Positions 34,950 through 44,400 of a stretch of DNA of 61,027 bases are shown one piece after another. The stretch spans positions 1 through 61,027 of the forward strand of contig NZ_KB910947.1 in NCBI RefSeq assembly GCF_000383235.1. The letters run 5' to 3'. Below the pieces are notes generated by a model, which saw only the letters and a list, made by a program, of their open reading frames with translations, was not told the DNA's origin and searched no databases. A program made the translations under genes and the position numbers. The number at the start of each line of letters is the position of its first letter. The stretch's first letter is position 1. This DNA is from Bacillus sp. 123MFChir2 (lineage in GTDB: Bacteria; Bacillota; Bacilli; Bacillales; Bacillaceae_G).

Positions 34950-36614
34950 ATGAACAAAACATGGTGGAAAGAAGCCGTAGCTTATCAAATTTATCCGCGC
35001 AGTTTTATGGATTCAAATGGTGATGGTATCGGAGATTTGCAAGGAATGATCTCAAAGTTAGACTATTTAAAAGATCTGGGCATTGATGTAATTTGGATTT
35101 GTCCAATGTATAAATCGCCAAACGATGATAACGGCTATGATATTAGTGATTATCAAGATATTATGGACGAATTTGGTACGATGGCTGATTTTGATGAATT
35201 ATTAGCAGAAGTACACAAACGTGATATGAAGCTAATTATTGATCTTGTTATTAATCATTCAAGTGATGAGCATCCATGGTTTATTGAATCGCGTTCTTCT
35301 AAGGATAACCCAAAGCGTGATTGGTATATATGGCACGACGGGAAAAATGGAAAAGAACCAAATAACTGGGAAAGTATTTTTAACGGATCTGCTTGGGAGT
35401 ATGATGAAACAACAGACCAATATTACTTACATCTGTTCTCACGTAAGCAACCAGATTTAAACTGGGAAAACGAAGAAGTACGCCAAGTTTTATATGACAC
35501 AGTGAATTGGTGGCTTGATAAAGGAATTGACGGCTTCCGTGTTGATGCGATTAGTCACATTAAGAAGGAAGACGGATTCAAGGATATGCCGAATCCGAAA
35601 GGGCTAAAGTATGTGCCTTCTTTCGATAAACATATGAATGTGAAAGGCATTCAGCCGCTGTTAGAAGAGTTAAAAGCAAACACGTTTGCTAAATACGATA
35701 TTATGACTGTCGGCGAAGCAAATGGTGTGAAAATTGAAGATGCTGAGCTTTGGGTTGGAGAAGAGCAAGGGAAATTCAATATGGTATTCCAATTCGAGCA
35801 TTTAAGCTTATGGGATGCAGAAAAGAAAAAAGAACTCGATATTGTAGGGCTTAAAAAAGTGTTAACGAAGTGGCAAAAAGGTTTGGAGAATAAAGGATGG
35901 AATGCGCTGTATATTGAAAACCATGATAAACCGCGTATTGTCTCTACTTGGGGCGATGATAAACAATACTGGCGCGAAAGTGCAACAGCTTTAGGGGCGA
36001 TGTATTTCTTTATGCAGGGCACACCGTTCATTTATCAAGGTCAAGAAATCGGGATGACGAATGTTCAGTTCCCGCGTATCGAAGATTATGACGATGTGGC
36101 GATTAAGAACTTATATCGTCAAAAGGTTGAAGAGGGAGTACCTCATCAAGACATTATGGAGATTATTTGGGCATCTTGCCGCGACAACTCACGTACACCA
36201 ATGCAGTGGAATAGTGAAGAAAATGCTGGCTTTACAACAGGTACGCCTTGGTTTGGAATGAATCCAAATTATCGAGAAATTAATGTAGACGTGCAGCAAA
36301 CAGACGCAGATTCTATTTTAAATTTCTATAAAAAGATGGTTGTACTAAAAAAAGAACATGAAGTGTTTACGTATGGAACGTACGATTTACTTTTAGAAGA
36401 TCACCCGCAAATTTATGCGTATACACGTACGTTACATGATGAAAAAGTTGTTGTAATTAGCAATATATCGAAGAGCGAAGCTGTATATGAAGAGACTTCA
36501 TTCGAGTTAAAATGCAATCGTTTGCTTCTGAATAACTACGAAGTAGAAGCTCATAATGCAGTGACAACAATCACTTTACAACCATTTGAAACAAGGATTT
36601 ATCGTGTTAAATAA
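34950..36614 (+). CDS. malL: Oligo-1,6-glucosidase / alpha-glucosidase (GH13)
   Basis: The 554-residue enzyme has the GH13 barrel from the first residue (KEAVAYQIYPRSFMDSNGDG) with the catalytic nucleophile in DGFRVDAISH, the acid in VGEANGV and the third Asp in ENHDKPR. It hydrolyses isomaltose, maltose-type oligosaccharides or sucrose-like sugars in the cytosol (no signal peptide). The start has gagaaggag upstream. The PTS gene after it and the cre sites make a catabolic maltose/isomaltose role likely. A trehalose-6-phosphate hydrolase is the closest alternative in the same family. Confidence 0.88.
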   Translation: MNKTWWKEAVAYQIYPRSFMDSNGDGIGDLQGMISKLDYLKDLGIDVIWICPMYKSPNDDNGYDISDYQDIMDEFGTMADFDELLAEVHKRDMKLIIDLVINHSSDEHPWFIESRSSKDNPKRDWYIWHDGKNGKEPNNWESIFNGSAWEYDETTDQYYLHLFSRKQPDLNWENEEVRQVLYDTVNWWLDKGIDGFRVDAISHIKKEDGFKDMPNPKGLKYVPSFDKHMNVKGIQPLLEELKANTFAKYDIMTVGEANGVKIEDAELWVGEEQGKFNMVFQFEHLSLWDAEKKKELDIVGLKKVLTKWQKGLENKGWNALYIENHDKPRIVSTWGDDKQYWRESATALGAMYFFMQGTPFIYQGQEIGMTNVQFPRIEDYDDVAIKNLYRQKVEEGVPHQDIMEIIWASCRDNSRTPMQWNSEENAGFTTGTPWFGMNPNYREINVDVQQTDADSILNFYKKMVVLKKEHEVFTYGTYDLLLEDHPQIYAYTRTLHDEKVVVISNISKSEAVYEETSFELKCNRLLLNNYEVEAHNAVTTITLQPFETRIYRVK

Positions 36615-36615
36615 T

Positions 36616-36648
36616 AAGGGAAGATGCTTATATAGCATCTTTCCTTAT
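36616..36648 (+). terminator. Terminator after malL
   Basis: aagggaagatgc (36616-36627) pairs with gcatctttcctt (36635-36646). Confidence 0.75.
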
Positions 36649-36687
36649 ATAAAAGTTAGCATTTTTTATAAAATTATTATTGCAATA

Positions 36688-36745
36688 TGAAAACGCTTTT
36701 ATTAAAATGGATTTATGAAAACGATTGCGTAAAAAAACGTTTTCA
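36688..36745 (+). promoter_or_regulatory. Cluster of cre-like sites before the PTS gene
   Basis: TGAAAACGCTTTTA (36688-36701) matches cre at 13 of 14 positions. A second, TGAAAACGATTGCG (36716-36729), is followed by an inverted TGAAAACG half (36738-36745). Two or three sites in 60 bases suggest strong CcpA control, or a LacI-family regulator using the same core. Confidence 0.6.
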
Positions 36746-36809
36746 CAAGGGGATAAGCAATTATTATTTATACATGAGGGACTAAGTTAGAAAAAGGAGG
36801 AACAAAAAA

Positions 36810-38453
36810 ATGAAGAAGCTTGCATCTTTTGATTTTTGGCAAAAGTTTGGAAAAGCTTTACTAGTAGTAGTTGCGGTTATGCCGGCTGCTGGTTTAATGA
36901 TTTCTATTGGTAAACTAATCGGTATGTCTGCTGGGGATGTAAATGCAGTACAAACGATTGCTAGAGTTATGGAAGATATCGGTTGGGCAATTATTGTAAA
37001 CTTACATATTTTATTCGCTGTAGCAATTGGGGGATCTTGGGCGAAGGATCGTGCAGGCGGTGCGTTTGCGGCATTGTTAGCATTCATATTAACAAACCGT
37101 ATTACCGGAGCAATTTTTGGTGTGAACGCTGCAATGTTAGTAGATTCAAAAGCGAAAGTATCTTCTTTATTAGCAGGAGATTTACTTGTAAAAGATTATT
37201 TTACTTCTGTTCTTGGTGCACCAGCACTTAATATGGGAGTTTTCGTAGGTATTATTTCAGGTTTCTTAGGAGCTACACTATACAATAAATATTATAACTA
37301 TAATAAATTACCACAAGCATTAGCTTTCTTTAACGGAAAACGTTTCGTGCCATTTGTAGTAATCGTTGGTTCTACAATCACTGCTATTATTCTATCATTC
37401 GTATGGCCATTCATTCAAAGTGGATTAAACGAATTTGGACGCTGGATTGCAGCTTCAAAAGATAGCGCACCAGTTGTTGCGCCATTTGTATACGGAACAT
37501 TAGAACGCTTATTATTACCATTTGGATTGCATCATATGTTAACGATTCCAATGAACTATACAGCGCTTGGCGGATCGTACACAATCTTAACAGGTGCTAA
37601 GGCAGGACAAGTTGTAGCGGGACAAGATCCATTATGGCTTGCATGGATTACAGACTTAAATAACTTAATTACTAAAGGTGATATGAATGCATATCATGAC
37701 TTATTAAATAGCGTTGTTCCTGCACGTTTCAAAGTAGGACAAGTTATCGGTTCAACTGCATCATTAATTGGTATCGCATTTGCGATGTACCGCAACGTAG
37801 ATGTAGAAAAACGTCATAAATATAAACCAATGTTCTTCTCAGCAGCATTAGCAGTATTTTTAACTGGGGTTACAGAGCCAATTGAATTTATGTTTATGTT
37901 TATTGCTCCAGTATTATATGTTGTGTATGCAATTATCACTGGTGTAGCATTCGCGTTAGCAGATATTATTAATCTACGTGTTCATGCATTTGGTTTTATT
38001 GAGTTATTAACTCGTACACCAATGATTGTAAAGGCTGGATTAACAAGAGATCTTATTAACTTCTTTGTTGTATCAGCGATCTTCTTTGGATTAAACTTTA
38101 CGATCTTCAACTTCTTAATTAAAAAGTTCAACTTACCAACACCAGGACGTGCTGGTAACTACATTGAGAATGAAGATGGTACTGAAGAAGTAGCAGCAGC
38201 AAGTGTAAAAGAAGGCTCATTAGCAACAGCGGTTATCGCATTGTTAGGCGGGAAAGAAAACATTGCCGATGTAGATGCTTGTATGACGCGTTTACGTGTG
38301 ACAGTAAAAGATTTAGATATTGTTGCAAAAGAAGCAGAGTGGAAGAAGAACGGAGCACTTGGATTAATTGTAAAAGATAAAGGTGTACAAGCTGTATATG
38401 GTCCAAAAGCTGACGTATTGAAATCAGATATTCAAGATATTTTAGGTATATAA
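36810..38453 (+). CDS. PTS EIICB, maltose/glucose family
   Basis: The 547-residue protein has an EIIC domain (residues 1 to about 425, around ten membrane segments, with GTLERLLLPFGLHHMLTIPM and GVTEPIEFMFMF) and a C-terminal EIIB domain (about 460-547) with the phosphorylated Cys in DVDACMTRLRVTV. No EIIA is attached, so it must borrow one, often the glucose EIIA. With malL it probably imports and phosphorylates maltose or isomaltose, as MalP does in B. subtilis. No 6-phospho-alpha-glucosidase is adjacent, so handling of the phosphorylated sugar is unresolved. Confidence 0.88.
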   Translation: MKKLASFDFWQKFGKALLVVVAVMPAAGLMISIGKLIGMSAGDVNAVQTIARVMEDIGWAIIVNLHILFAVAIGGSWAKDRAGGAFAALLAFILTNRITGAIFGVNAAMLVDSKAKVSSLLAGDLLVKDYFTSVLGAPALNMGVFVGIISGFLGATLYNKYYNYNKLPQALAFFNGKRFVPFVVIVGSTITAIILSFVWPFIQSGLNEFGRWIAASKDSAPVVAPFVYGTLERLLLPFGLHHMLTIPMNYTALGGSYTILTGAKAGQVVAGQDPLWLAWITDLNNLITKGDMNAYHDLLNSVVPARFKVGQVIGSTASLIGIAFAMYRNVDVEKRHKYKPMFFSAALAVFLTGVTEPIEFMFMFIAPVLYVVYAIITGVAFALADIINLRVHAFGFIELLTRTPMIVKAGLTRDLINFFVVSAIFFGLNFTIFNFLIKKFNLPTPGRAGNYIENEDGTEEVAAASVKEGSLATAVIALLGGKENIADVDACMTRLRVTVKDLDIVAKEAEWKKNGALGLIVKDKGVQAVYGPKADVLKSDIQDILGI

Positions 38454-38456
38454 CAA

Positions 38457-39248
38457 ATGAAATTATTAACATTAAATTGTCATTCGTGGCAAGAAGATGA
38501 GCAAATTGCAAAGATTCATTACTTGGCAAAAACGATTCAAGAAAATGATTATGATGTTATCGCATTGCAAGAAGTAAGTCAGTCAATTGCAGCCAGAGAT
38601 GTATCTGGAAACATGAAAGAAGATAATTTTGGACGCTTATTACAAGCGGAGTTAGAGAAGCTTGGCGCGGCAAAATATGACGTTGTATGGGACTTTGCTC
38701 ATATTGGATACGATGTGTATGAAGAAGGTTTAACCATTTTAACAAAGCATTCTATTAGAACGAGCGATTCATTTTTCGTATCAGATAGTACCGACACAAC
38801 GTACTGGAAAACACGGAAAATTGTAAGCGTTATGGTTTCTTATTACAACCAGCCGGTGACATTTTATTCTTGTCACCTCGGCTGGTGGAACGATGAAGAA
38901 GAACCATTTCAGAAGCAAGTCGATCGTTTATTGCAGCGCGCGGAGAATAACGAATTGTCGTTCTTAATGGGTGACTTCAATAACAATGCACGTTTGCAAA
39001 ATGAGGGCTATGACTATCTTATGCAAAAAGGCTTATATGACACATATCAATTAGCAGAACGAAAAGACGAAGGAACAACTGTGCAAGGAAAGATTGCTGG
39101 CTGGGATGAGAATGAGCAGAATTTACGTATCGATCTTATTTTAAGCAATCAGCCTGTACAAGTTACTTCTTCCAAAGTGATTTTTAATGGGATAAACCGT
39201 GAAGTAATATCTGATCATTTTGGTGTTGAAGTTCAAATTAACATGTAA
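38457..39248 (+). CDS. Endonuclease/exonuclease/phosphatase-family enzyme in the PTS operon
   Basis: The 263-residue protein shows the metal-dependent phosphoesterase motifs: LTLNCHSW at the start, IALQEVSQ with the catalytic Glu near 40, HLGWWNDEE, GDFNN near 163 and the terminal SDHFGVE. It starts 3 bases after the EIICB stop codon, so both are translated from one message. Its function with a sugar transporter is not obvious; a phosphatase acting on a sugar phosphate or phosphodiester is an inference. It lacks a signal peptide, so it is not a secreted sphingomyelinase. Confidence 0.82.
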   Translation: MKLLTLNCHSWQEDEQIAKIHYLAKTIQENDYDVIALQEVSQSIAARDVSGNMKEDNFGRLLQAELEKLGAAKYDVVWDFAHIGYDVYEEGLTILTKHSIRTSDSFFVSDSTDTTYWKTRKIVSVMVSYYNQPVTFYSCHLGWWNDEEEPFQKQVDRLLQRAENNELSFLMGDFNNNARLQNEGYDYLMQKGLYDTYQLAERKDEGTTVQGKIAGWDENEQNLRIDLILSNQPVQVTSSKVIFNGINREVISDHFGVEVQINM

Positions 39249-39250
39249 TG

Positions 39251-39294
39251 AAAAAGGCAACCACCGTGCAAAATACGGATTGGTTGTCTTTTTT
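39251..39294 (+). terminator. Terminator of the PTS operon
   Basis: aaaaaggcaacca (39251-39263) pairs with tggttgtcttttt (39281-39293) with one G-U. A small inner stem ccgt/acgg sits in the loop. Confidence 0.85.
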
Positions 39295-39643
39295 ATTACA
39301 TTCGATATATAATCTTAAGAACTGAACGTAAAACCAAAACGGTCATTTTGTTTGTATGTTTCATTAAAGTTATCATATAATGATGTGTACAGTTTTTTAG
39401 GAACGTATACGGTTCATCAACGTAACATAGGATTGATTTTTTGAAAATGTATCATTTTTAGTACACGGAACGGAAAGCGTCCACTCAGAGTGGAGTGCAC
39501 ATCTATATATCTTTCCTGTCTTTTGGTGATGAACTAACATATACACCGTTTCAGTTAAAGTTTTCTAAAAATAATGTTATAATGGCGAAATGTATGTATG
39601 AATTTGGGAAAAAGAAAAAACATATGATTAGGTGATTAATAAT
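39295..39643. other. Intergenic region with a tccact-cag-agtgga hairpin
   Basis: No gene is supported. A short perfect hairpin (about 39479-39493) in a gcgtccactcagagtggagt context stands out from AT-rich DNA. A tataat (39578-39583) lies 60 bases before the next gene and probably belongs to its promoter. Confidence 0.45.
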
Positions 39644-42286
39644 ATGAAACAAATATGGCGTATATATACGACAGACATAAGGAATGTAGCAAGGCACTGG
39701 GCTGCAATTGTAATCATCATAGGGCTTACGATTTTACCATCGCTCTATGCGTGGTTTAATATTGAAGCCTCGTGGGACCCTTATGGGAGTACGAAAGATG
39801 TTCCCATTGCAATAACTAATGAAGACAAAGGTGCAAATCTACGAGGGAAAGACATTAATATAGGGAAAGAAGTTGTGGATTCCCTAAAAAAAGATAAAAA
39901 CCTCGGTTGGAAATTCGTTAATGAGAAGGAAGCGATACATGGCGTGAAGCATGGTGATTATTACGCAAGTATTACCATTCCTAAAGACTTCTCAGAAAAA
40001 ATTGCAACGGTATTGGATGAGAATCCGCAAAAACCAGAAATTCAATATTATGTGAACGAAAAGGTAAATGCCATTGCACCAAAAATCACTTCAAAAGGTG
40101 CGTCTGGTATTGTTGAAGAAATAGGCAAAAGCTTTGTTAAAACAGCAAATGGTGAGATTTTTCAAATCTTTAATGAGCTTGGAATTGACTTAGAAACAAA
40201 CTTACCAAGTATTGAAAAGATAAAGGATCTTGTTTTCAAATTAGAAGCACAAATTCCAGAAATCAATAAAGTGGTGGATACAGCATTAACAGATGCTGAT
40301 AAAGCACAAGGTCTTGTAACGACAGCACAAGATACGTTACCAAAGGTTGAAAGTATTATTCAAGATGGTCAGCAGATGTCGAAAGGTTTAGATTCGTTCT
40401 TTGCAGCAAATGATCAAGCGTTGGATGAGGCACCAGCGGCGATTAAGAGAGATTTAACGTATGCGAAAAAGGCTGCCGATGATGCGGCGCAGATTACGGA
40501 TTTTATAAAAGATCCATTGAAAAATGTAGATAAGGAAATGATTAAAGGGCAGATAAAATCCTTGCAAAGTACAGCAAATGGAGTAAAAGACGCTTCGCAA
40601 AAGATTTCTGGTTATACAGATAAGGCGAAAGAGTATTTAAATACAGCTGATGCAAAAGCTGAAAAATTCAAACCACTTGTTGAATACATTGAGCAAAAGT
40701 CTGCAATGGGAATTGAAGATACTAATTTACTCAAGAAACTTGTTCAAGATTCTAACATATCTGAAAAAGATACTCTTGTAAGTGAAATAGAAGTTCTTAA
40801 TAAAAAGCTTAATGAAATCAACAAAAATGCAAAATTGGCAATAGAAGCAGCAAACGATTTGAATAAGAATAAGCCGGCTATTGAAGGTTTATTAAATCAA
40901 ATCGATAGTTTAGCAAAAGATGTTGAAAAAGGCTCAAATAATTTTATTAATGGTACAAATGATTTAATAAATAAAGTTGATAATGGTATAGGTGGTAATG
41001 TAAATCTAGAACCGGCAAAACAAGGATTATACGACGTTCAATCTCAGCTTCAAAAGGGAATTAATATAATAGACGGAATTATTCCTGTATTAAATAGCGC
41101 AGATAAGCTTGCTGGTGATGCAGGTAAAACAACAAACATTCCTGAGACTGTAGCGAAATTAAATGATGCAAAAGGAGACATGCAAAAGATAATTAATAAA
41201 ATAAATAAGGCTCTTGATGTCATTAATAGCGGGAAGATACCATCAAAAGATGATATAGATGGTATAAATGCAGCTGCTAAAGATGCATCCAACACATTAG
41301 GTGATATCTTAGCACGCTACGATTCTGAAATTGTCCCAAGTTTCAACGATGCAATTGCGAAAACGAAAAGAATGAACAAAAACGCAGCGGATGTTTTAAA
41401 TACAGCCAATCAAAGTCTACCTGATGTAAAAAAATTGCTAGAGGATGCATCAAAAGGATTAGCGCTTGGCAAAGAGGACGTAGCTAAAGTAAAAGCAGAA
41501 CTTCCAGAAGCTGAGAAGAAAATTAAAGAAATTGCGAATAAAATTCGCGAGTTTGAATCACAAGAAGATTTAAAGGACATCATTCGTTTGCTAAAGCATG
41601 ATGTCGAAAAACAAAGTGATTATTTTGCAAATCCAGTAAATCTAAAAGAGAATAAATTGTTCCCAATTCCAAACTACGGTTCAGCAATGTCGCCGTTCTA
41701 CACAGTGTTAGCATTATGGGTAGGGGCACTACTCATGGTGTCATTATTAACAGTAGAAGTACATGAGGAAGACGCGGAATATAAAAGTTATCAAATTTAC
41801 TTCGGACGTTTCTTAACATTCTTAACGGTCGGTCTTGCTCAGGCATTTATCGTAGCAGTGGGAGATATATTCTTACTGGGCACTTATGTAGTTGATAAAT
41901 TTTGGTTTGTCCTATTTAGCATGTTCATTGCTGGAGTGTTCGTTTGTATTGTATACTCACTTGTTTCTGTATTTGGAAACATCGGTAAATCCATGGCAAT
42001 CGTGTTACTTGTATTACAAGTTGCCGGTTCAGGTGGAACATTCCCAATTCAAATGACGCCGAAGTTCTTCCAAGCAATTTATCCATTCCTGCCGTTCACG
42101 TATGCAATTCGTATTATTCGTGAGACAGTGGGCGGTATGATGTGGGGGATTGTGTGGAAAGATCTTCTCGTACTTTGCGTATGGGTTGGTGTGATGCTTG
42201 TTATTGCGTTAGCTCTGAAAAAGCCAATTAATAAGTCGAGTGAAAAGTTTGTAGAAAACGCAAAAGGAAGTAAGTTGATTCATTAA
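39644..42286 (+). CDS. YhgE/Pip (phage infection protein) family membrane protein
   Basis: The ATG at 39644 has aggtga upstream; the GTG that opens the longer frame is part of that site. The 880-residue protein has one N-terminal membrane segment (about 20-42, HWAAIVIIIGLTILPSLYAW), a very long extracellular part of helical coiled-coil character (about 90-670), and five to six C-terminal membrane segments of the ABC-2 permease type. This is the layout of YhgE, lactococcal Pip and the type VII secretion protein EsaA. No ESX/WXG100 genes are in the window. A role as phage receptor or in cell-wall export is known only for relatives. Confidence 0.87.
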   Translation: MKQIWRIYTTDIRNVARHWAAIVIIIGLTILPSLYAWFNIEASWDPYGSTKDVPIAITNEDKGANLRGKDINIGKEVVDSLKKDKNLGWKFVNEKEAIHGVKHGDYYASITIPKDFSEKIATVLDENPQKPEIQYYVNEKVNAIAPKITSKGASGIVEEIGKSFVKTANGEIFQIFNELGIDLETNLPSIEKIKDLVFKLEAQIPEINKVVDTALTDADKAQGLVTTAQDTLPKVESIIQDGQQMSKGLDSFFAANDQALDEAPAAIKRDLTYAKKAADDAAQITDFIKDPLKNVDKEMIKGQIKSLQSTANGVKDASQKISGYTDKAKEYLNTADAKAEKFKPLVEYIEQKSAMGIEDTNLLKKLVQDSNISEKDTLVSEIEVLNKKLNEINKNAKLAIEAANDLNKNKPAIEGLLNQIDSLAKDVEKGSNNFINGTNDLINKVDNGIGGNVNLEPAKQGLYDVQSQLQKGINIIDGIIPVLNSADKLAGDAGKTTNIPETVAKLNDAKGDMQKIINKINKALDVINSGKIPSKDDIDGINAAAKDASNTLGDILARYDSEIVPSFNDAIAKTKRMNKNAADVLNTANQSLPDVKKLLEDASKGLALGKEDVAKVKAELPEAEKKIKEIANKIREFESQEDLKDIIRLLKHDVEKQSDYFANPVNLKENKLFPIPNYGSAMSPFYTVLALWVGALLMVSLLTVEVHEEDAEYKSYQIYFGRFLTFLTVGLAQAFIVAVGDIFLLGTYVVDKFWFVLFSMFIAGVFVCIVYSLVSVFGNIGKSMAIVLLVLQVAGSGGTFPIQMTPKFFQAIYPFLPFTYAIRIIRETVGGMMWGIVWKDLLVLCVWVGVMLVIALALKKPINKSSEKFVENAKGSKLIH

Positions 42287-42311
42287 TAAACAAAGGTTCC
42301 TGCCGATTGGT

Positions 42312-42862
42312 GGGGCACTGAAAAAGTCCTCATAGTTTAAAAAACTTTCGCTTTTTTCATATATAATGGTTGTACTAATTCTAGGTGGTGTCTCGGATGA
42401 TTTCAAAACAACAATCTCTTAACCTTAGCCCATTCATGGCGATTTACGATATCGTCATACCAAAAGATAATATGCTCCGTCAATTTAATGAAATGGTTGA
42501 TTTTTCTTTTGTTTTAGAAGAATTGAAGGATAAATATTGTCTCGATAACGGTCGTAATGCAGTGCCGCCCGTTCGTATGTTCAAATATTTATTGCTAAAA
42601 TCCATTTTTGATTTATCAGATATAGATGTTGTTGAACGCTCAAAATATGACATGTCTTTTAAATATTTCTTAGATATGGCACCAGAAGATATGGTGATCG
42701 ATCCTAGTTCATTAACGAAGTTTTATAAGCTTCGTTTAAAGGATGTAGAGTTACTTGACATGCTCATCCAAAAAACAGTGGAAATTGCACTAGAAAAGAA
42801 CTTGATGCAAAGTAAATCTATTATTGTTGACGCTACGCATACAAAAGCACGTTTCAATCAAA
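42312..42862 (+). mobile_element. Left-end remnant of an IS1182-family insertion sequence
   Basis: The remnant seems to begin near ggggcactgaaaaagtcctc (42312-42331), a sequence of the kind found at insertion-sequence ends, about 25 bases after the YhgE gene. It carries the first third of a transposase and stops at 42862, where an unrelated terminator hairpin starts. The right end is missing. Confidence 0.65.
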
Positions 42863-42912
42863 AAGCGCGAGAAGCATACCATTGCTTCTTGCGCTTTTCT
42901 TGTGTGTGTTAA
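42397..42912 (+). pseudogene. Truncated IS1182-family transposase
   Basis: The start at 42397 follows aggtggtg. The first 155 residues (MISKQQSLNLSPFMAIYDIV, then NMLRQFNEMVDFSF, SDIDVVERSKYDMSFKYFLD and SIIVDATHTKARFNQK) are typical of the N-terminal half of IS1182/DDE transposases with the first catalytic Asp in VDATH. After FNQK the frame enters the terminator of the neighbouring gene and ends in about 13 unrelated residues. An intact protein would be about 450-480 residues, so this copy is dead. Confidence 0.85.
42861..42898. terminator. Terminator of the ydcF-like gene at the IS truncation point
   Basis: aaaagcgcgagaagca (42861-42876) pairs with tgcttcttgcgctttt (42883-42898) with one G-U. 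It belongs to the minus-strand gene and forms the right edge of the IS remnant. Confidence 0.8.
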
Positions 42913-43943
42913 AAAAACAGATAATAAATCGCTGTAAGGAGTAGGGGGAATCCTAAGGTAGCTGCTACGACCTTAGTATGCAGTTTACGCCCCATGACAA
43001 CAATTGCAATATACTCTCGAATCATCGCGTTTGGCCAATAATAAAAAGCTGTTTCTGAACCGATTCCATGGCTGTTAAGTCCAGCTTTTTTTGCATATAA
43101 TCCAGCGCGGAAAAGATGGAAATTATTCGTTGTAAAGATACTTTCGTATTTGCCTTCTTTTCGTGAATCCATAATTTGTTTTGAAAATAACATATTTTGA
43201 TACGTGTTAACAGAACGATCTTCTTTTATCGTATGTTCGATAGGAATCCCTTTTTCAACGGCGTATGTTTGCATAGCCTCAGCCTCGGAAATGTTTTCGT
43301 CAGGTCCTTGTCCACCAGAGAAAATGATTATAGGCGGAAAAGAAACAGCCGCTTGTTTCCAATAGAAATCAATTGCCTTATTAATTCTGCTTGCTAAAAG
43401 TGGTGGCACTTTATCGTTAATTAATCCGCTACCAAGGACGATAATGAAATCTTGATTAGGTTTTGGTCTGTTGAATTGATACAGAAAATAAGCTGTTAAG
43501 AAGTTCGACAAATGGAAAAGGAAATATACTATAATGAAAAACACTCCGAACGGAATTATTCCGAAATCACGGGTTAAAAGTTGAGTTGGCTCAAATAATA
43601 AGAATACTATTATACTGAATAAAATACTTAGTCCAGCTAGTAGCACTAAACAATTTGAAAAACGTAGCCTTTCTCTTCTCATTAAAATTCTTGCATTCAG
43701 AAATAGCCCAATCATTAAAGCAAATATACCAAAGGTTAACATAAAGCCAATAATGAGAAGAGGGATAACGGCAATGTATTGAAATTTTATATTACTAGAG
43801 CTAAAACCCAAATAAACAAACAGGATAAGGAATGAGCAAAAGAACAGATTAAATAAAAATCCGATTAGTAAACTTCTTGGATCTCTTAAATAAAAGAATA
43901 AAAAAATAATAAGTAAAATAAAGGTGATGATTTCTAAAAACAT
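42909..43943 (-). CDS. YdcF/SanA/ElyC-family (DUF218) membrane protein
   Basis: The 344-residue protein has four to five N-terminal membrane segments (residues 1-165), then a DUF218 domain: FIIVLGSGLINDKVPPLLAS near 180, IIFSGGQGPDENISEAEAM near 220, ENIS/DRSVNTYQNM and a final hydrophobic segment. Relatives act in envelope or peptidoglycan-precursor homeostasis; the reaction is unknown. The ATG at 43943 is preceded by gaggt with a long spacer, so translation may be modest. Confidence 0.85.
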   Translation of the reverse strand: MFLEIITFILLIIFLFFYLRDPRSLLIGFLFNLFFCSFLILFVYLGFSSSNIKFQYIAVIPLLIIGFMLTFGIFALMIGLFLNARILMRRERLRFSNCLVLLAGLSILFSIIVFLLFEPTQLLTRDFGIIPFGVFFIIVYFLFHLSNFLTAYFLYQFNRPKPNQDFIIVLGSGLINDKVPPLLASRINKAIDFYWKQAAVSFPPIIIFSGGQGPDENISEAEAMQTYAVEKGIPIEHTIKEDRSVNTYQNMLFSKQIMDSRKEGKYESIFTTNNFHLFRAGLYAKKAGLNSHGIGSETAFYYWPNAMIREYIAIVVMGRKLHTKVVAATLGFPLLLTAIYYLFF

Positions 43944-44197
43944 AACTTTTATGAATACCTCAACTTTCTAATAAATTCTTTCAAATTATATGTAACTACT
44001 TGAGAAGGTTGTTCTTTCCTACCCAAACCTTCCCAACGTTGTTTAGTTGCGTTTGTTTTTGTCTTGATATTTGGCGAACTCCCTCGCTTCTTTAAGGTCT
44101 CACCATATTATTTTGGGAATTTCGTACATTATCAAGACCTAAATTAAAAAAATCCCAATAGATAAAGGTCAATATATAATTTTATAGGGTCCCGCCA
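43944..44197 (-). pseudogene. Residual C-terminal reading frame, unidentified
   Basis: On the minus strand a frame is open from about 44106 to the TAA at 43949 and reads KTNATKQRWEGLGRKEQPSQ then LKEFIRKLRYS, without a start codon or ribosome site. The upstream continuation is broken by stops in all frames. It looks like the end of a lost gene. The remainder to 44197 shows nothing recognisable. Confidence 0.3.
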
Positions 44198-44317
44198 CAT
44201 GTCCATCAACTTAAGAAAAGCAAATTCCCAAAAGCGAGAAAATTGATATCCCCAGGTAAAAATGTACAAACTTTTTTGTTTTGAGGACGTTATAAAATTA
44301 TTAAATTGATGGATATA
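44198..44317. mobile_element. IS231-like terminal sequences, about 120 bp apart
   Basis: CATGTCCATCAACTTAAGAA (44198-44217) differs by one base from the IS231 terminal inverted repeat as I recall it (CATGCCCATCAACTTAAGAA). A degenerate inverse (about 15 of 20 matches) lies at 44298-44317. No transposase fits between them. This could be a deletion remnant or a small IS231-ended cassette. Confidence 0.45.
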
Positions 44318-44361
44318 GGTTGTTAACTTAAAACATCATAATTTCAATAGTCTAAAGACAC

Positions 44362-44394
44362 CAGCCTTCCATTCATATAATAAATGGAAGGCTG
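44362..44394. terminator. Hairpin cagccttccatt / aatggaaggctg
   Basis: A 12-bp perfect stem with 9-base loop lies right after the end of the minus-strand remnant at 44401 and probably was its terminator. Confidence 0.65.
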
Positions 44395-44400
44395 TTAAAG

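Noticed and set aside
39644-42286. Type VII secretion locus around the YhgE/EsaA-like protein
   Set aside because: No WXG100, EssC or EssB gene is present within the window.
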